Shown here: one piece after another, positions 36,671 through 46,380 of the stretch
Position numbering within the stretch: position 1 is the stretch's first letter
How the letters are laid out: every line of letters starts with the position of its first letter
Origin: Methanobacteriota archaeon
GTDB lineage: Archaea; Halobacteriota; Methanosarcinia; Methanosarcinales; Methanosarcinaceae
DNA length: 64,000 bases
Reading direction: 5' to 3'
Assembly (NCBI GenBank): GCA_023399215.1
Contig: JAEWQJ010000058.1
Coordinates: 1-64,000 of the forward strand
The notes under the pieces: model-generated
Database searches by the model: none
What the model was told of the DNA's origin: nothing
The model's input: the letters and a program-made list of their open reading frames with translations, nothing else
Position numbers and translations under genes: made by a program

Positions 36671-37616
36671 CCAGGCCTCCTCTTACTCTGGGGTCAATTA
36701 AGACATAGAGCAAGTCAGCAAACATATTTGCTAGCAGAACGGTAAGGGCGATTACCAGAAATGCTCCTTGAAGCAGAGGATAGTCTTTTCCCATTATCGC
36801 ATTGTATATCATGACCCCCATCCCGTTTAAGGAAAAGATGATTTCTATAAACAGTGCTCCGCTGAAGAGAAAACCGAAATCCAGGGCAAGCAGGGTAATT
36901 ATCGGGAGAGAGGCGTTTTTTATGATATGTCTGAAAAGTATATCGTTATTGTACAGGCCTTTTGCTCTGGCATACAGAGCATAAAGCTGCTCCTTTTCCT
37001 GAATTACACTTCCTCGCATGACCAGAAAGTTTCTGGATGCTGAAAAGACAGACATTACACAGATAGGTAAGAATAGGTGATGCAGCACACTTCCTATTTC
37101 AGGGGTGTCATAAAAGCCTTTGGAGGGAAAGAACCCCAATTTAAAAGAAAAGATATAGAGGGTCAGAAGGGCAAGAAAGTAAGGTGGGATACAGGAAAGC
37201 ACCACAAAAATGAAACCTGTAAAATGACTCATTTTTCTTTCCGGTTTCCATCCGGCAAGGGCACCGAGAAAACATCCAAGCAAGGCCCCGATAACCACTG
37301 ATACCCCTACAAAAATCAGTGTCCAGCTCATCTTATTCAGAAGAATTTCTGCTACAGGGGCATGAAGGTGATAGGAATACCCCAGGTCAAGGTGCAGGAG
37401 GTTGGAAAGATAGGAGGTGAACTGCTGGGGAAGGGGCAGATTAAGCCCCAGTTCTGCCCTCAGTTCTTCCATCACTTCTTCTGAAACATAAGCATCTTCA
37501 CCGATCAGGTTTTTTACCGGGTCTCCAGGCATGAGCCTTGGAAGGGTAAAGTTGATGACGATTATCAGCATCAACGAGGCAAAATACCTGATTACTTTTC
37601 TTGCTATTTCCGACAT
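36657..37616 (-). CDS. ABC transporter permease (DppB/NikB-like)
   Basis: 319 residues. N-terminal helix YFASLMLIIVINFTLPRLMPGDPV, including the conserved PGDP, and an EAA loop YALYARAKGLYNNDILFRHIIKNA. About six membrane segments. Forms the membrane channel with the DppC-like partner, whose start it overlaps by 14 nt. Together with the binding protein upstream it makes a complete importer of the peptide/nickel family. Confidence 0.87.
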   Translation of the reverse strand: MSEIARKVIRYFASLMLIIVINFTLPRLMPGDPVKNLIGEDAYVSEEVMEELRAELGLNLPLPQQFTSYLSNLLHLDLGYSYHLHAPVAEILLNKMSWTLIFVGVSVVIGALLGCFLGALAGWKPERKMSHFTGFIFVVLSCIPPYFLALLTLYIFSFKLGFFPSKGFYDTPEIGSVLHHLFLPICVMSVFSASRNFLVMRGSVIQEKEQLYALYARAKGLYNNDILFRHIIKNASLPIITLLALDFGFLFSGALFIEIIFSLNGMGVMIYNAIMGKDYPLLQGAFLVIALTVLLANMFADLLYVLIDPRVRGGLDESI

Positions 37617-37626
37617 TGCTCTATTT

Positions 37627-37775
37627 CTGACGTCGCTTTTACTCTGTCCTTGCCGTCTCTGATATCTTGCCGTCTCTGATATCGATCTTTTTACTCTGTT
37701 CTTGCTATCTCTGATATCGCTCTTGTTACTCCGTTCCTGTTATCTCTGATATCGCTCTGATTACTCCGTTCCTGC
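37627..37775. repeat. Direct repeats between solute-binding and permease genes
   Basis: A unit of about 42 bp (ATCTCTGATATCGCTCTTxTTACTCCGTTCCTG, seen in part) occurs three to four times in the 228 bp gap inside the operon. Confidence 0.75.
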
Positions 37776-37844
37776 GACCTCATACATAGTTCCTATTTTT
37801 CCCGCATTCTTCTTCAATCGGATTTCTTCTTCAAAGACCAAGTT

Positions 37845-39629
37845 TTACGCCTCCACCTTCGTTACATTTGTAAAAGTATCCAGGTTATATATCCCGTAAA
37901 GTGGATCCGCGTACCAGCCTTCGAAGTGCCTGTTAAATGGAGTAACCGTCTTGCTCCAGTAGAGGGGAATTGCAGGCAGATTTTCTGCATAATAGTCCTG
38001 CAGCTCATATGCACAACTCTGAAGTTCTGCAGAATCCGTGGTTGCAAGGATGTCATCGCAGAGCTTCAGGAACACATGATCTTCAACATTATGCATAACT
38101 CCCTGACCTGTCCGCCTGGAATCAAAATAGCCGCTTCCCCAACTTGAGTGCATAAGCATACCCCAGGGAGTGGAACGCGTTACTGTCAGGTCATAATTGT
38201 AACTATCTTTAAGAGCAATCCAGGTATCTGAATCTACAGTTTTGAGGTCTGCAGAAAGCCCAATATTTTCAAAATATTCATCGAGAAGTTCGCCTGTGCG
38301 GGCGTAATTAGACCGGATGAGGATTTCAAGCTTTATGTCTTTTCCATCTTTTCCTTCCAGTATTCCATTCCCATTGCTGTCCGAATATCCGGCTTTCTCC
38401 AGGATCTCTCTGGTTTTTTCGGGGTTGTACTCCAGTTTTTCGGTTTCCTTATAATTTTCCATGGATGGCGGTACAAAACCACGATTCGGAACTTCTCCAT
38501 ACCCCAGGGTTTCAAGCTTTGCAAGCTCTTCATAATTTATGGCATAGGCCAGAGCCTCCCTGAATTCCTCATCTGAAAACGGGGCTTTTTTCAAATTGGG
38601 AGCAAGGAAAACAAGCCCGATGCTGGTATTTTCCATGAAGTCAAAATTTCCAGTTTTATCAAGTTCCTCAATACTTGAGTAAGGGTATGATCCTGCATAT
38701 TTATAGTAAGTGTCAGCTTCTCCATTTTTAAGGGCTAGAGTGGCAACATCCACATTTGAGTAAAAATGGATCTCGACAGTTTTGAATTCAGGAGCCTTTC
38801 CTTTCCAGTAAGGGTTTTTCTCAAAAACTAGTTTTCCGGCATTGAGGTCTATCAGTTTTAGATAGTAGGGCCCGCAGCCGACATAAGGACCGTTGTTTGT
38901 GTATTCTACTGGGTCCTCGATATTTTTCCACACATGTGCAGGAAGGATATCATAGGTTGCAAATTCCATACTGACCCGGGTATAAGGCTTGTTAAATTTG
39001 AAGGTCACGGAATTGTCGACGTCCGAAACTGTTGAGTTTTCCAGGGTATCATTGATCCAGCTTGCCCAGGGGGTTTTTTCGCCGTAGTAGCGGATTGAGA
39101 ATTCAACATCTTCTGGTGTTACTTTTTCTCCGTCGCTCCAGTAAAGGTCATCTCTAAGGTAAAAGGTCCATCGTGTGTTATTTTCCGATACACTGTAATT
39201 CTCTGCAAGCTGCCCTATAATATGTCCGTCCGCATCCATTTTCATAAGTGGTGGGTTTGAAAGATGGGCAAAAACCCCCAGACCCGTATCTCCAACCAGG
39301 GACGCAGAGTCTATTACGTCTGGAGTTGCAATTCTCAGGACTGCTTCTTCAGAATCTGCTGACTGCTGAATGTCTGCAGTGTCGATTTTGGAAATTTCTC
39401 CTGAGCTCTGTAGTTCTCCTTCTCCTGAGAACAGGCTTTTTACATATGTGATAAACCGGTCAAAAAATCCTTCTTCCGAGACTGGTTGATTGTTTTCAGA
39501 ATCTTCCTGCCCTGCCACTCCTGAAGAAAATATGGTTGAGCAAAAGGTAAGAACAAGTATTGCAAGGATAATCGTTCGCTTTAATCTTACTTTTAATCCC
39601 AATCCCATTAAGTGTCTTATTTGTTTCAT
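37845..39629 (-). CDS. Extracellular solute-binding protein, family 5 (DppA/NikA-like)
   Basis: 594 residues. A signal peptide/anchor (RTIILAILVLTFCSTIFSSG) ends near residue 40; an acidic linker follows. The binding-protein fold has LAENYSVSENNTRWTFYLRDDLYWSDG, the family-5 signature, and ends with a YAENLPAIPLYW segment. It captures peptides, nickel chelates or similar ligands outside the cell and hands them to the permeases. ATG with GGGGGAAAG just upstream. First gene of the operon; ligand cannot be predicted. Confidence 0.87.
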   Translation of the reverse strand: MKQIRHLMGLGLKVRLKRTIILAILVLTFCSTIFSSGVAGQEDSENNQPVSEEGFFDRFITYVKSLFSGEGELQSSGEISKIDTADIQQSADSEEAVLRIATPDVIDSASLVGDTGLGVFAHLSNPPLMKMDADGHIIGQLAENYSVSENNTRWTFYLRDDLYWSDGEKVTPEDVEFSIRYYGEKTPWASWINDTLENSTVSDVDNSVTFKFNKPYTRVSMEFATYDILPAHVWKNIEDPVEYTNNGPYVGCGPYYLKLIDLNAGKLVFEKNPYWKGKAPEFKTVEIHFYSNVDVATLALKNGEADTYYKYAGSYPYSSIEELDKTGNFDFMENTSIGLVFLAPNLKKAPFSDEEFREALAYAINYEELAKLETLGYGEVPNRGFVPPSMENYKETEKLEYNPEKTREILEKAGYSDSNGNGILEGKDGKDIKLEILIRSNYARTGELLDEYFENIGLSADLKTVDSDTWIALKDSYNYDLTVTRSTPWGMLMHSSWGSGYFDSRRTGQGVMHNVEDHVFLKLCDDILATTDSAELQSCAYELQDYYAENLPAIPLYWSKTVTPFNRHFEGWYADPLYGIYNLDTFTNVTKVEA

Positions 39630-39683
39630 CTACTGCTTTCCCCTTTTTGAGCTCTTATCATCCAGGTTTCAAAAACATTTATA

Positions 39684-39742
39684 CAAACTGCAAATAGTTC
39701 TACAGACTGCAAATAGTCCTACAGACTGCAAATAGTCCTACA
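39684..39742. repeat. Three 19-bp tandem repeats upstream of the transporter operon
   Basis: CTGCAAATAGTCCTACAGA repeated three times, likely within or just upstream of the operon promoter region. The remaining DNA of 39630-39997 is AT-rich with TATA-like runs near 39845-39900. Confidence 0.85.
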
Positions 39743-39997
39743 GATCCCAATTACTTTTTGAGTAACATTTCTAATCTTCGAATCTGGACCTTTTCCCATC
39801 ATAGTAATTATTAGCAATAATATCATAGATAGTAGTTAAAAATAATACAAATTATTCATTTTTTATGTTAAATAATCTAAACAATTTCATAATATAAACT
39901 TTTTGATATTTTCATATCCAAAAAATAGACTGGGGAAAGCCCTTTTTATGCAGGCTAATTCAAGTCATTACAAAAACTCAAAACCGCACTTTTAATT

Positions 39998-41002
39998 TTA
40001 TTTCTCGATTTCAATCTGTCTTTCAATATCTTTTGCCAGATTCTCTGCCGAATGAATGTAAACTGATGCAGGAAGCCCTGTGTTTGAGATCATATAGAAC
40101 AGGTTCATAGTTGTCCTGCTGAGGCCAGGAAAACTACTCAATAGGGGGCTTCTGGATATTTTGACCATTGTATCAAGAGATTTTATCCCGGTAAGGTAGC
40201 TTTCTATGTCCCTGTTTTTCTGGCTTTTTTCAAAAATCAGATCTATCCAGGTATTCATTTCGTCGATCAAAAGCTCTCTGGTAAGGTCTTCCGGAACAAT
40301 ATAACTTTTTCCCTGTGCTACGTTTTTGAAAAATTCATTGAAATTATCTCCTTTTGCAAGGGTGTATACTTTACCAATTATTCCTGTATGAGTATCGGTT
40401 GTTGCGGCAATACCTTTGCCAAGTTTCTCCGCAAGAGCAATTGTAAGTTCGTTTTTCTGCTTGAGTTCATGCATATTGTACTCCAGTACAGGGAAAAGTT
40501 TTGCCAGCCTGGGGACTGAAGACGGATTTGGTTCACTGTGAAACTCAAACCAGAAAGGATGGTTGTAAATAAAAGGAAGTTTATGCCGCCTGAGGTATTT
40601 AATAAAGCTTCTCAGGTCATGTTCGATTTCCGCAATTTCCATGAGCTCAAAGAACTCCTCCCTGTCAAGCTCGAAAATATTAATATGAAGTGAATGCCCT
40701 GCAAACTCCGGGTCATATACACTTATTTCAACCCCTGGGACAAGCTTTTCACGATCCCATCCGAGAATTTCATATGCCTCAATGGTATCATGGTCTGTAA
40801 ACGTCACGTAATCCATTCCCATTTTTAGAGACTTCTCATAAAGGCTCTCAGGGTGCAGATCTCTTACAGGAAGCACATCAAAGGAACAGGTTGTATGAAC
40901 GTGCAGGTCTGCTCGCTTCCAGCCCTCTCCTATAAGCTCAACTGCTTGTTCCGGAGTTATCAGTTTATTCTCGTAATTCCTCGGCCCTTTACCCATAGGC
41001 AT
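39998..41002 (-). CDS. PHP-domain metal-dependent phosphoesterase
   Basis: 334 residues. PHP metal motifs are complete: DLHVHT (residue ~33), FTDHDT, PGVEIS, YNHPFW and TDTHTG. Such proteins are cytosolic phosphoesterases (for example on nucleotides or histidinol phosphate). The C-terminal ~110 residues are helical and without a family I recognise. It stands alone. Confidence 0.85.
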   Translation of the reverse strand: MPMGKGPRNYENKLITPEQAVELIGEGWKRADLHVHTTCSFDVLPVRDLHPESLYEKSLKMGMDYVTFTDHDTIEAYEILGWDREKLVPGVEISVYDPEFAGHSLHINIFELDREEFFELMEIAEIEHDLRSFIKYLRRHKLPFIYNHPFWFEFHSEPNPSSVPRLAKLFPVLEYNMHELKQKNELTIALAEKLGKGIAATTDTHTGIIGKVYTLAKGDNFNEFFKNVAQGKSYIVPEDLTRELLIDEMNTWIDLIFEKSQKNRDIESYLTGIKSLDTMVKISRSPLLSSFPGLSRTTMNLFYMISNTGLPASVYIHSAENLAKDIERQIEIEK

Positions 41003-41105
41003 AAAACCTGAAACTTTTATTTTATTTTAATTATTTTTAGTAAGTTTTTAATTTATCCCCAATATAGTATATCCTTTTTTAAAGATTAAGGTTTTCCGTA
41101 AGGAT

Positions 41106-41410
41106 TCCTGAGAAAATTACAAGCCCACAAATGAAATATTTTGTGTTGAATGCAAATTCAGATCCAAACTCTTCAAAGGTAAGCTCCAGTGGTCAGCACC
41201 CAAACAGCTTGGAAGATACAGAGTTTTTGCAAACAATGATATCCCGTTCTATATTGTGATATGACTCGGTGGTAAAGCCAGAAAACCTAAAAAAGTGATC
41301 TGCATCCACTAAAAGAGACAAAGTCTCCTGCACTTTCTATGGAGCTTGTTGAGAAATTTGAACGCAGATCAAATAAGAAATTCTTCTGGGAAAATGAGAT
41401 AGTGAAATAA
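41106..41410 (+). pseudogene. Truncated, decayed copy of the PD-(D/E)XK gene downstream
   Basis: Translating in frame gives PTNEIFCVECKFRSKLFKG, then KLQWSAPKQLGRYRVFA, matching FCVECKFRSGLFEGKLQWS of the intact gene at 41671. A TGA replaces the Gly of VIGFGG, one frameshift follows near 41310, and the end reads FERRSNKKFFWENEI, matching FERKPEKSFFWKNGI. The N-terminal half is absent. It is a tandem paralogue left to decay. Confidence 0.8.
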
Positions 41411-41670
41411 TTTCAAAAGGAATATAAAAATAATTTTAATTGTTTAATTTCCTCCTCTTTACTTAAATTCTTCTATTTTTCCTGTCAACTTCCTGAGGCG
41501 GCAGAACCAGTAAATAATTGCTGAATACAGGTAAGGCTAAAAACTGGAGAAGAAGAAGAAGAACACGTATTTTGTGGAAACTGTGTGAAGGAACCGCGTG
41601 TATGAACTGACGATACATTTTAAAATAATTAAACATAATCTGTTTATATACACTGTATGGGAGGATTATT

Positions 41671-42168
41671 ATGGGGTTTGTTGGCAAACTTAAAAGAGTA
41701 GTTGAAGTCTTGAAAGAAGACGAATCTGTAGAAAAGGGAAATGATTTTGAAAAATATGTTGTGAACCTTTTTGACGACAAATATTTCTCGATTGTACAAT
41801 GGAGTACAGATATTATGCGTAAGCATGACAGATTTGTGGAATCGGATACCGACCCGGATCTTATTGTCCGTTATCTCCCGAAAGACGAAGTTTTTTGCGT
41901 TGAATGTAAGTTCAGGTCCGGCCTGTTTGAGGGTAAACTCCAGTGGTCCGACCCTCAGCAATTAAAACGTTATCAGAGCTTTGCGAGAGAAAAGAAGCTT
42001 CCTTTCTTTGTTGTCATCGGATTTGGTGGAGACTCATCTTATCCAGACAGGATGTTCTGTATTCCCCTTAAAGAAGCAAAGTACCCGGCGCTTTATCCGA
42101 GTATATTCAAAAAATTCGAGAGGAAGCCTGAAAAAAGTTTTTTCTGGAAAAATGGTATCTTGAATTAA
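41671..42168 (+). CDS. PD-(D/E)XK nuclease-fold protein
   Basis: 165 residues. KGNDFEKYVVNLFD, then DPDLIVRYLPKDEVFCVECKFR gives the E-x(n)-D-x(n)-ExK layout of restriction-endonuclease-like folds. FFVVIGFGG is the following core strand. Probably a nuclease or a DNA-binding relative; no methylase or partner lies beside it. ATG with GGGAGG 10 nt upstream. A decayed copy lies just upstream. Confidence 0.75.
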   Translation: MGFVGKLKRVVEVLKEDESVEKGNDFEKYVVNLFDDKYFSIVQWSTDIMRKHDRFVESDTDPDLIVRYLPKDEVFCVECKFRSGLFEGKLQWSDPQQLKRYQSFAREKKLPFFVVIGFGGDSSYPDRMFCIPLKEAKYPALYPSIFKKFERKPEKSFFWKNGILN

Positions 42169-42341
42169 CTTATATAGAGCTTACGCAGTTGAGCAATAAA
42201 ATCAGGCACATCCAATCATATTATAATTACTGACACTTGCTGTTGAGTGTTTTCCATTCTTGTTCAAGTTCAACTGCATGAGCCTATAATATTCACTGCC
42301 AGGTCTGCACTTTATATGCAGGTTTGCACTTTTATATGCAT

Positions 42342-43229
42342 TTAAACTACTGTTTTAATTGGCACTTTTTCAACTGCGGGTTTATTAGCCGCTAAAAATG
42401 TTGCTTTTACCTGACCCTGCGGGTTTCTTAGTTCTATTTTCGCGTCTGAGTAGTAGCCTATCTCGATATCTTCCGTAAATTCTCTGTTAGTCGAGAGACT
42501 GGCAGAACTCATAACGCCAGTAATGGGAAGAGACCAGAAATGATGGTCTTTGTAAGTCGGGTTATAATTGACAGCTGTACTACCTGTCAGATGGGCCATG
42601 TAAACAATCCTTACCTTCATTACACCTCGGCTTGCTGACAGTACGGCTTCAATTGACTCGCCAGGTTCCAATTCTACACTTACTCCTGAGCTTGAACCGA
42701 CTGTAACACTTTTGCTTTCAGATCCACCCTGCCCCCAGGAATGGCTGTAGGACATTGAGGTTTCTCCTCCTCCACCGGCTCCCAGAAAGCTGACATCATA
42801 TGTAATCTTCTGTCCTACATCAATTGTGTCCGTCTGAGACCAGTTGCTCTCTGTGGTATTGGTTACCTGGTCCGAAATGCTGGCATCGAAAGTGGCCTTT
42901 TTTGAGCTGCTATTGACGAATTTCTTAGTTGCCACTATTACTGGTTCTGAAGTAATCTCGGTTATTTTTGAACTCTTGACATCCAGTATCGTCTGAACCT
43001 CACTCCAGCCGTATTTTTTGTAGAGGTCATCCCAGGGAGTGGGGCTGTGAAGATAAGCATCATTAGGTTTCTTTCCAAAATACTTTTCAACTGCACTCTT
43101 GAGACCTGAATCTTCAATGCCAAATGTCTTTCTCTCTTTATCCGTGATAATGTGCTGTACACTTCCCGAAGCGCTGACGCTTGAAGTTGCTGCGTCTGCA
43201 CCCGCCTTTATGCTGATTTCAATACCCAT
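42342..43229 (-). CDS. Aerolysin/ETX-MTX2-like beta-pore-forming protein (tentative)
   Basis: 295 residues, no signal peptide. Residues ~95-215 are long Ser/Thr-rich alternating strands (VTNTTESNWSQTDTIDVGQK, SFLGAGGGGETSMSYSHSW, SESKSVTVGSSSGVSVELEPG). A glycine-rich amphipathic hairpin sits between them, then strands with VLSASRGVMKVRIVYMA. This is how aerolysin-family pore-forming domains look (twisted sheets plus an insertion loop with alternating polarity). The N-terminal 90 residues would be a separate cap or receptor domain. Secretion route is unclear. Family assignment is by pattern only. Good ribosome-binding site AGGAAAG. Confidence 0.5.
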   Translation of the reverse strand: MGIEISIKAGADAATSSVSASGSVQHIITDKERKTFGIEDSGLKSAVEKYFGKKPNDAYLHSPTPWDDLYKKYGWSEVQTILDVKSSKITEITSEPVIVATKKFVNSSSKKATFDASISDQVTNTTESNWSQTDTIDVGQKITYDVSFLGAGGGGETSMSYSHSWGQGGSESKSVTVGSSSGVSVELEPGESIEAVLSASRGVMKVRIVYMAHLTGSTAVNYNPTYKDHHFWSLPITGVMSSASLSTNREFTEDIEIGYYSDAKIELRNPQGQVKATFLAANKPAVEKVPIKTVV

Positions 43230-43389
43230 ACTTTCCTGTATGAAACCAATTCAATATAAGTTTTCTTAGAGTGTGCTGGGGGGTGTGAGAATATGTCTTT
43301 GGTATTTCTCCCTCTTCTAATTTTATTTCTCCTTAATTTATAATACTTGAAATCTCAATACTACTAATAACTCTTTTTTGGGGAAGAGT

Positions 43390-44754
43390 ATGAAACTTAA
43401 ATCCGTTAACCCTTATACGGAAAAAGTAAACTGGACGTATGATTCCCTTTCTATTGGGGAATGCAGAGCCCGTATTGAGAAATCCAGAACTGCTTTTTCC
43501 TTATGGGGTTCACTGCCTGTAGAGGAAAAGGCGAAACATTTTAAAACTGCTGCCGAGATTCTTCGGGAGAGTACCGATACTTATGCTGAAATTATTACAA
43601 AAGAAATGGGGAAACCTGTAAGGCAGTCAAAGAAGGAGGTTCAAAAATGTGCCCAAATCTGTGATTATTATGCAAAAAACGCAACTGAACTCCTGAAAGA
43701 CGAAATTGTGGATATCGGAACTGAGAAAAGTTATGTAACCTTTGAGCCTCTTGGAGTAATTTTCGGGATCATGCCCTGGAATTTCCCTTTCTGGCAGGTT
43801 TTCAGGTTTGCAATACCTGCGATGTGTGCAGGAAATGTCTGTGTACTCAAGCACGCCTCAAATGTGCCAAAGTCGGCGCTGGAAATCGAAAATATCTTCC
43901 TTGAGGCCGAATTTCCTGAAAACGTTTTCAATACCCTGTTAATTGACTCCAAGACTGCCATGCAAATTCTTAAAGAAGAACTGGTGGACGGGGTTTCGTT
44001 TACAGGCAGTACAGGCGCAGGCTCGAAAATAGGGAAACTTGCAGGGAGAGGTATCAAGCCTGTAGTACTGGAACTTGGAGGCTCGGACCCTTTCATAGTG
44101 CTTGAAGATGCTAACATCGAGAGGGCTGCTCAAGCAGCTGTGAAGTCCCGCTTTCTAAATGCCGGACAAAGTTGTACCGCTGCCAAACGATTGATTGTCG
44201 TAGAAGATATTGTTGCGGATTTTATCGAGTCATTTGAACTCAAGGTGAAGGAACTGAATATCGGAGACCCTATGGATGAGAAAACCGATATTGGACCTCT
44301 TGCAAAGAAGGAATTTCTCGAGAGTCTTGAGCGAGTCCTGAAAGACGCAAAAAAGAAAGGTGCAAAACTTCACGTTTACGGAGAAGAACATAAAAAAGGG
44401 TTTTTCTTCAGGCCGACCATCATTCCTGCAGCCAGTACGGATATGGAAGTATGCAGGACTGAGGTTTTCGGACCAATTGCCCCGGTGATCACGGTAAAAG
44501 ATGAGGATGAAGCCGTGGAGATTGCAAATTCCACTTAGTATGGGCTCGGGACGAAAATCTGGTCAGGAAACCTGGATAGGGCTGAAAGGCTGGCAAAAAG
44601 AATAAAGTCCGGGTTAGTATCTATCAATGGAATGATCAAATCCGATCCGAGGCTTCCTTTTGGCGGGACCAAGAAATCCGGGATTGGGCGAGAACTTTCA
44701 CACTATGGGCTCAGGGAATTTGTGAATATAAAAACTGTTGTTGTTAACAGATAA
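43390..44754 (+). CDS. Aldehyde (succinate-semialdehyde-type) dehydrogenase with an in-frame UAG at codon 383
   Basis: The frame from ATG 43390 (GGGG 6 nt upstream) runs to TAG at 44536-44538, then continues in the same frame to TAA at 44752-44754: 454 positions, the normal length. Before the TAG lie PWNFPFWQ, FTGSTGAG, VLELGGSDP (catalytic Glu) and NAGQSC (catalytic Cys). After it come YGLGTKIWSGNLDRAERLA, PFGGTKKSGIGRELS and the C-terminus. The TAG falls in IANST-x-YGLG, where the family usually has Glu or a similar residue. Methanosarcina decode UAG as pyrrolysine, so readthrough would give a full enzyme; a plain nonsense mutation (GAG to TAG) is the alternative. Oxidises an aldehyde with NAD(P)+. 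Confidence 0.8.
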
Positions 44755-44817
44755 ACAGGGGTTTTAAGTCCCATATTGCTAATAATAGAATTATTCTTCA
44801 ATTTAGGGGGGAATATA

Positions 44818-45180
44818 TTGTCCGAATTAGCTGAGCAGGATGTGATGTCCAGATTAACCAGGCTGGAACAGAAAATGAATGACCTGGATAGGAGTGCAGA
44901 CGCCCTGATAGATGAACTAGAGAGTCTGGAAGCTGTAGCTAGAGAATTAAAGTTGACAGAGTCGGTAAATAAATTCGATGAATATCTCGAAGAGGTAGGA
45001 CAAATTAAAGAGGATTTAAGCTGCAAATTATCGGACGAGATCGAAAATGAACAAATGAGGGAACTGGTAGAGGCAAGGATGAAAACCGTACCCGCGGATA
45101 TTGAAAATCTAAGAAATGAATATAATTCTGCTCGCGGTAAACTGGCAGAGATCCGAGAAGAGTTACGAAAAAGCAGATAG
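44818..45180 (+). CDS. Small coiled-coil protein
   Basis: 120 residues from TTG 44818, preceded by GGGGGG about 9 nt upstream. Almost all of it is heptad-like and acidic (RLTRLEQKMNDLDRSADALI, then IENLRNEYNSARGKLAEIRE), resembling prefoldin-like or tail-fibre coiled coils. No family recognised. It ends in TAG; if read as pyrrolysine it would add only ten residues before a TAA. Confidence 0.65.
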   Translation: MSELAEQDVMSRLTRLEQKMNDLDRSADALIDELESLEAVARELKLTESVNKFDEYLEEVGQIKEDLSCKLSDEIENEQMRELVEARMKTVPADIENLRNEYNSARGKLAEIREELRKSR

Positions 45181-45236
45181 AGTGAGCCAGATAGAGTAAG
45201 CCAGATAGAGTAAGCCAGATAGAGTAAGCCAGACTA
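45174..45236. repeat. 14-bp tandem repeat overlapping the stop of the coiled-coil gene
   Basis: CCAGATAGAGTAAG repeated about four times, beginning at the TAG stop codon itself. Confidence 0.9.
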
Positions 45237-45510
45237 AGCATTCAGGGATTTAAGTGGTTGAATTTTTTATGCAAACCATATAAAACATTATTAATATAAT
45301 ATTAGTAGAATATTAAAAAGACGAATGAAAAGCACTAACCACTTAACTCAATTCTTCATCCCGGGACAATTAAGATCAGGATTTTTGCCAAAAAGCCACA
45401 AAACGGAAAAGCCTCTATACATTGATTTTAGCCTGGTGATAGGCTATGCCTGGAGACTGCAGGACGTAATATTCAGGATAAAAAGGAAAGAAAAATGAAA
45501 TTATTTTTCA

Positions 45511-45648
45511 TCAGGGTGACTTCTTTCGTCTCAACACCAGCAACGTAAGGGCTACAATTACAGATGCAAATATCCAAAATATAACGGTAAATGGATTTAT
45601 TGCTTTTTTGAGCACGTCTATTTTCTTTTCTAGCCGTAGCGGGTTCAC
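45511..45648 (-). CDS. Possible 45-residue membrane protein
   Basis: GTG start at 45648 after GTGGAGC, ending TGA at 45511. A basic N-terminus is followed by a membrane helix (FTVIFWIFASVIVALTLLVL) and RRKKSP. It could be a real small membrane protein or the C-terminal anchor left from a larger gene. The rest of 45237-46380 has no gene; its second half is repeat. Confidence 0.4.
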   Translation of the reverse strand: MNPLRLEKKIDVLKKAINPFTVIFWIFASVIVALTLLVLRRKKSP

Positions 45649-45839
45649 TTAGTCCAGCTCCACGAAATCTTTGGCTATGTAATTATGCCTTAATTAGTAT
45701 TAATATTGTTACCATTAGAAGGGTAACAGATATTGATTTAGATTTATTCTGTAATAGAGCTATCCGAAAAGTCAGTAATCGGATGTTGTAATAATTAGAA
45801 TCGGCCTAGGATGTTGTAATAATTAGAATCGGTCTAAAT

Positions 45840-46345
45840 ATTCATTCATCCGTTCCGGTTTTATATTTTGCATATTTTCAAAACAACAGTAGAGAACCAC
45901 TTTTCGTACAGGCTCTAAATCGCGGGACGATTTTCTGTTTTTCATGAAATTCTCGGACTTTGTTTAAATTTCTACAAGATTTACCTCTGTTTAGTATGAC
46001 ATCTGCATGTTCTGACAACGCATATACCTTTCTAGCGAAAGGCAACTCAAATCTGAGGGCAGTTTACTAATTAAATGAGCAATTTAATATAAATATCACA
46101 TCATATGAAATAATGATGTTCGTATAACCATATAAAAATAGTAAACTGTAATTGAATTCTGATAATAGGTATCAAGTGGAGAAATCATATACTTTAAAAT
46201 ATTTTTTCAATTATGGTTTTCTAAACTCAATTGTTCTTTAGTGAGTAAGAATTGAAGGCCTGAAAAAACAGAATATTTAATTAGAGGTCAGTTAAGCCGG
46301 AAGGATGATTAGATAGCCAGCTTAATGAAGTCACACAAAAGAAAA
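45840..46345. repeat. ~450-500-bp imperfect direct repeat, left flank of the Mrr-like gene
   Basis: Matches 47125-47545 in the same orientation: AACCACTTTTCG, GACTCTAAAT, AGTATGACAT, TTCAAATCTGAG, TTAATATAAATAT, CTCAATTGTTCT and TTAAGCCGGAA. The last ~130 bp also match 55495-55620 and 55735-55765, where traces of coding sequence remain. It may be a relic of a larger gene family or element. Confidence 0.7.
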
Positions 46346-46380
46346 CGGTTCATATTCACAGTTTGACCCACTTTCAAAGT

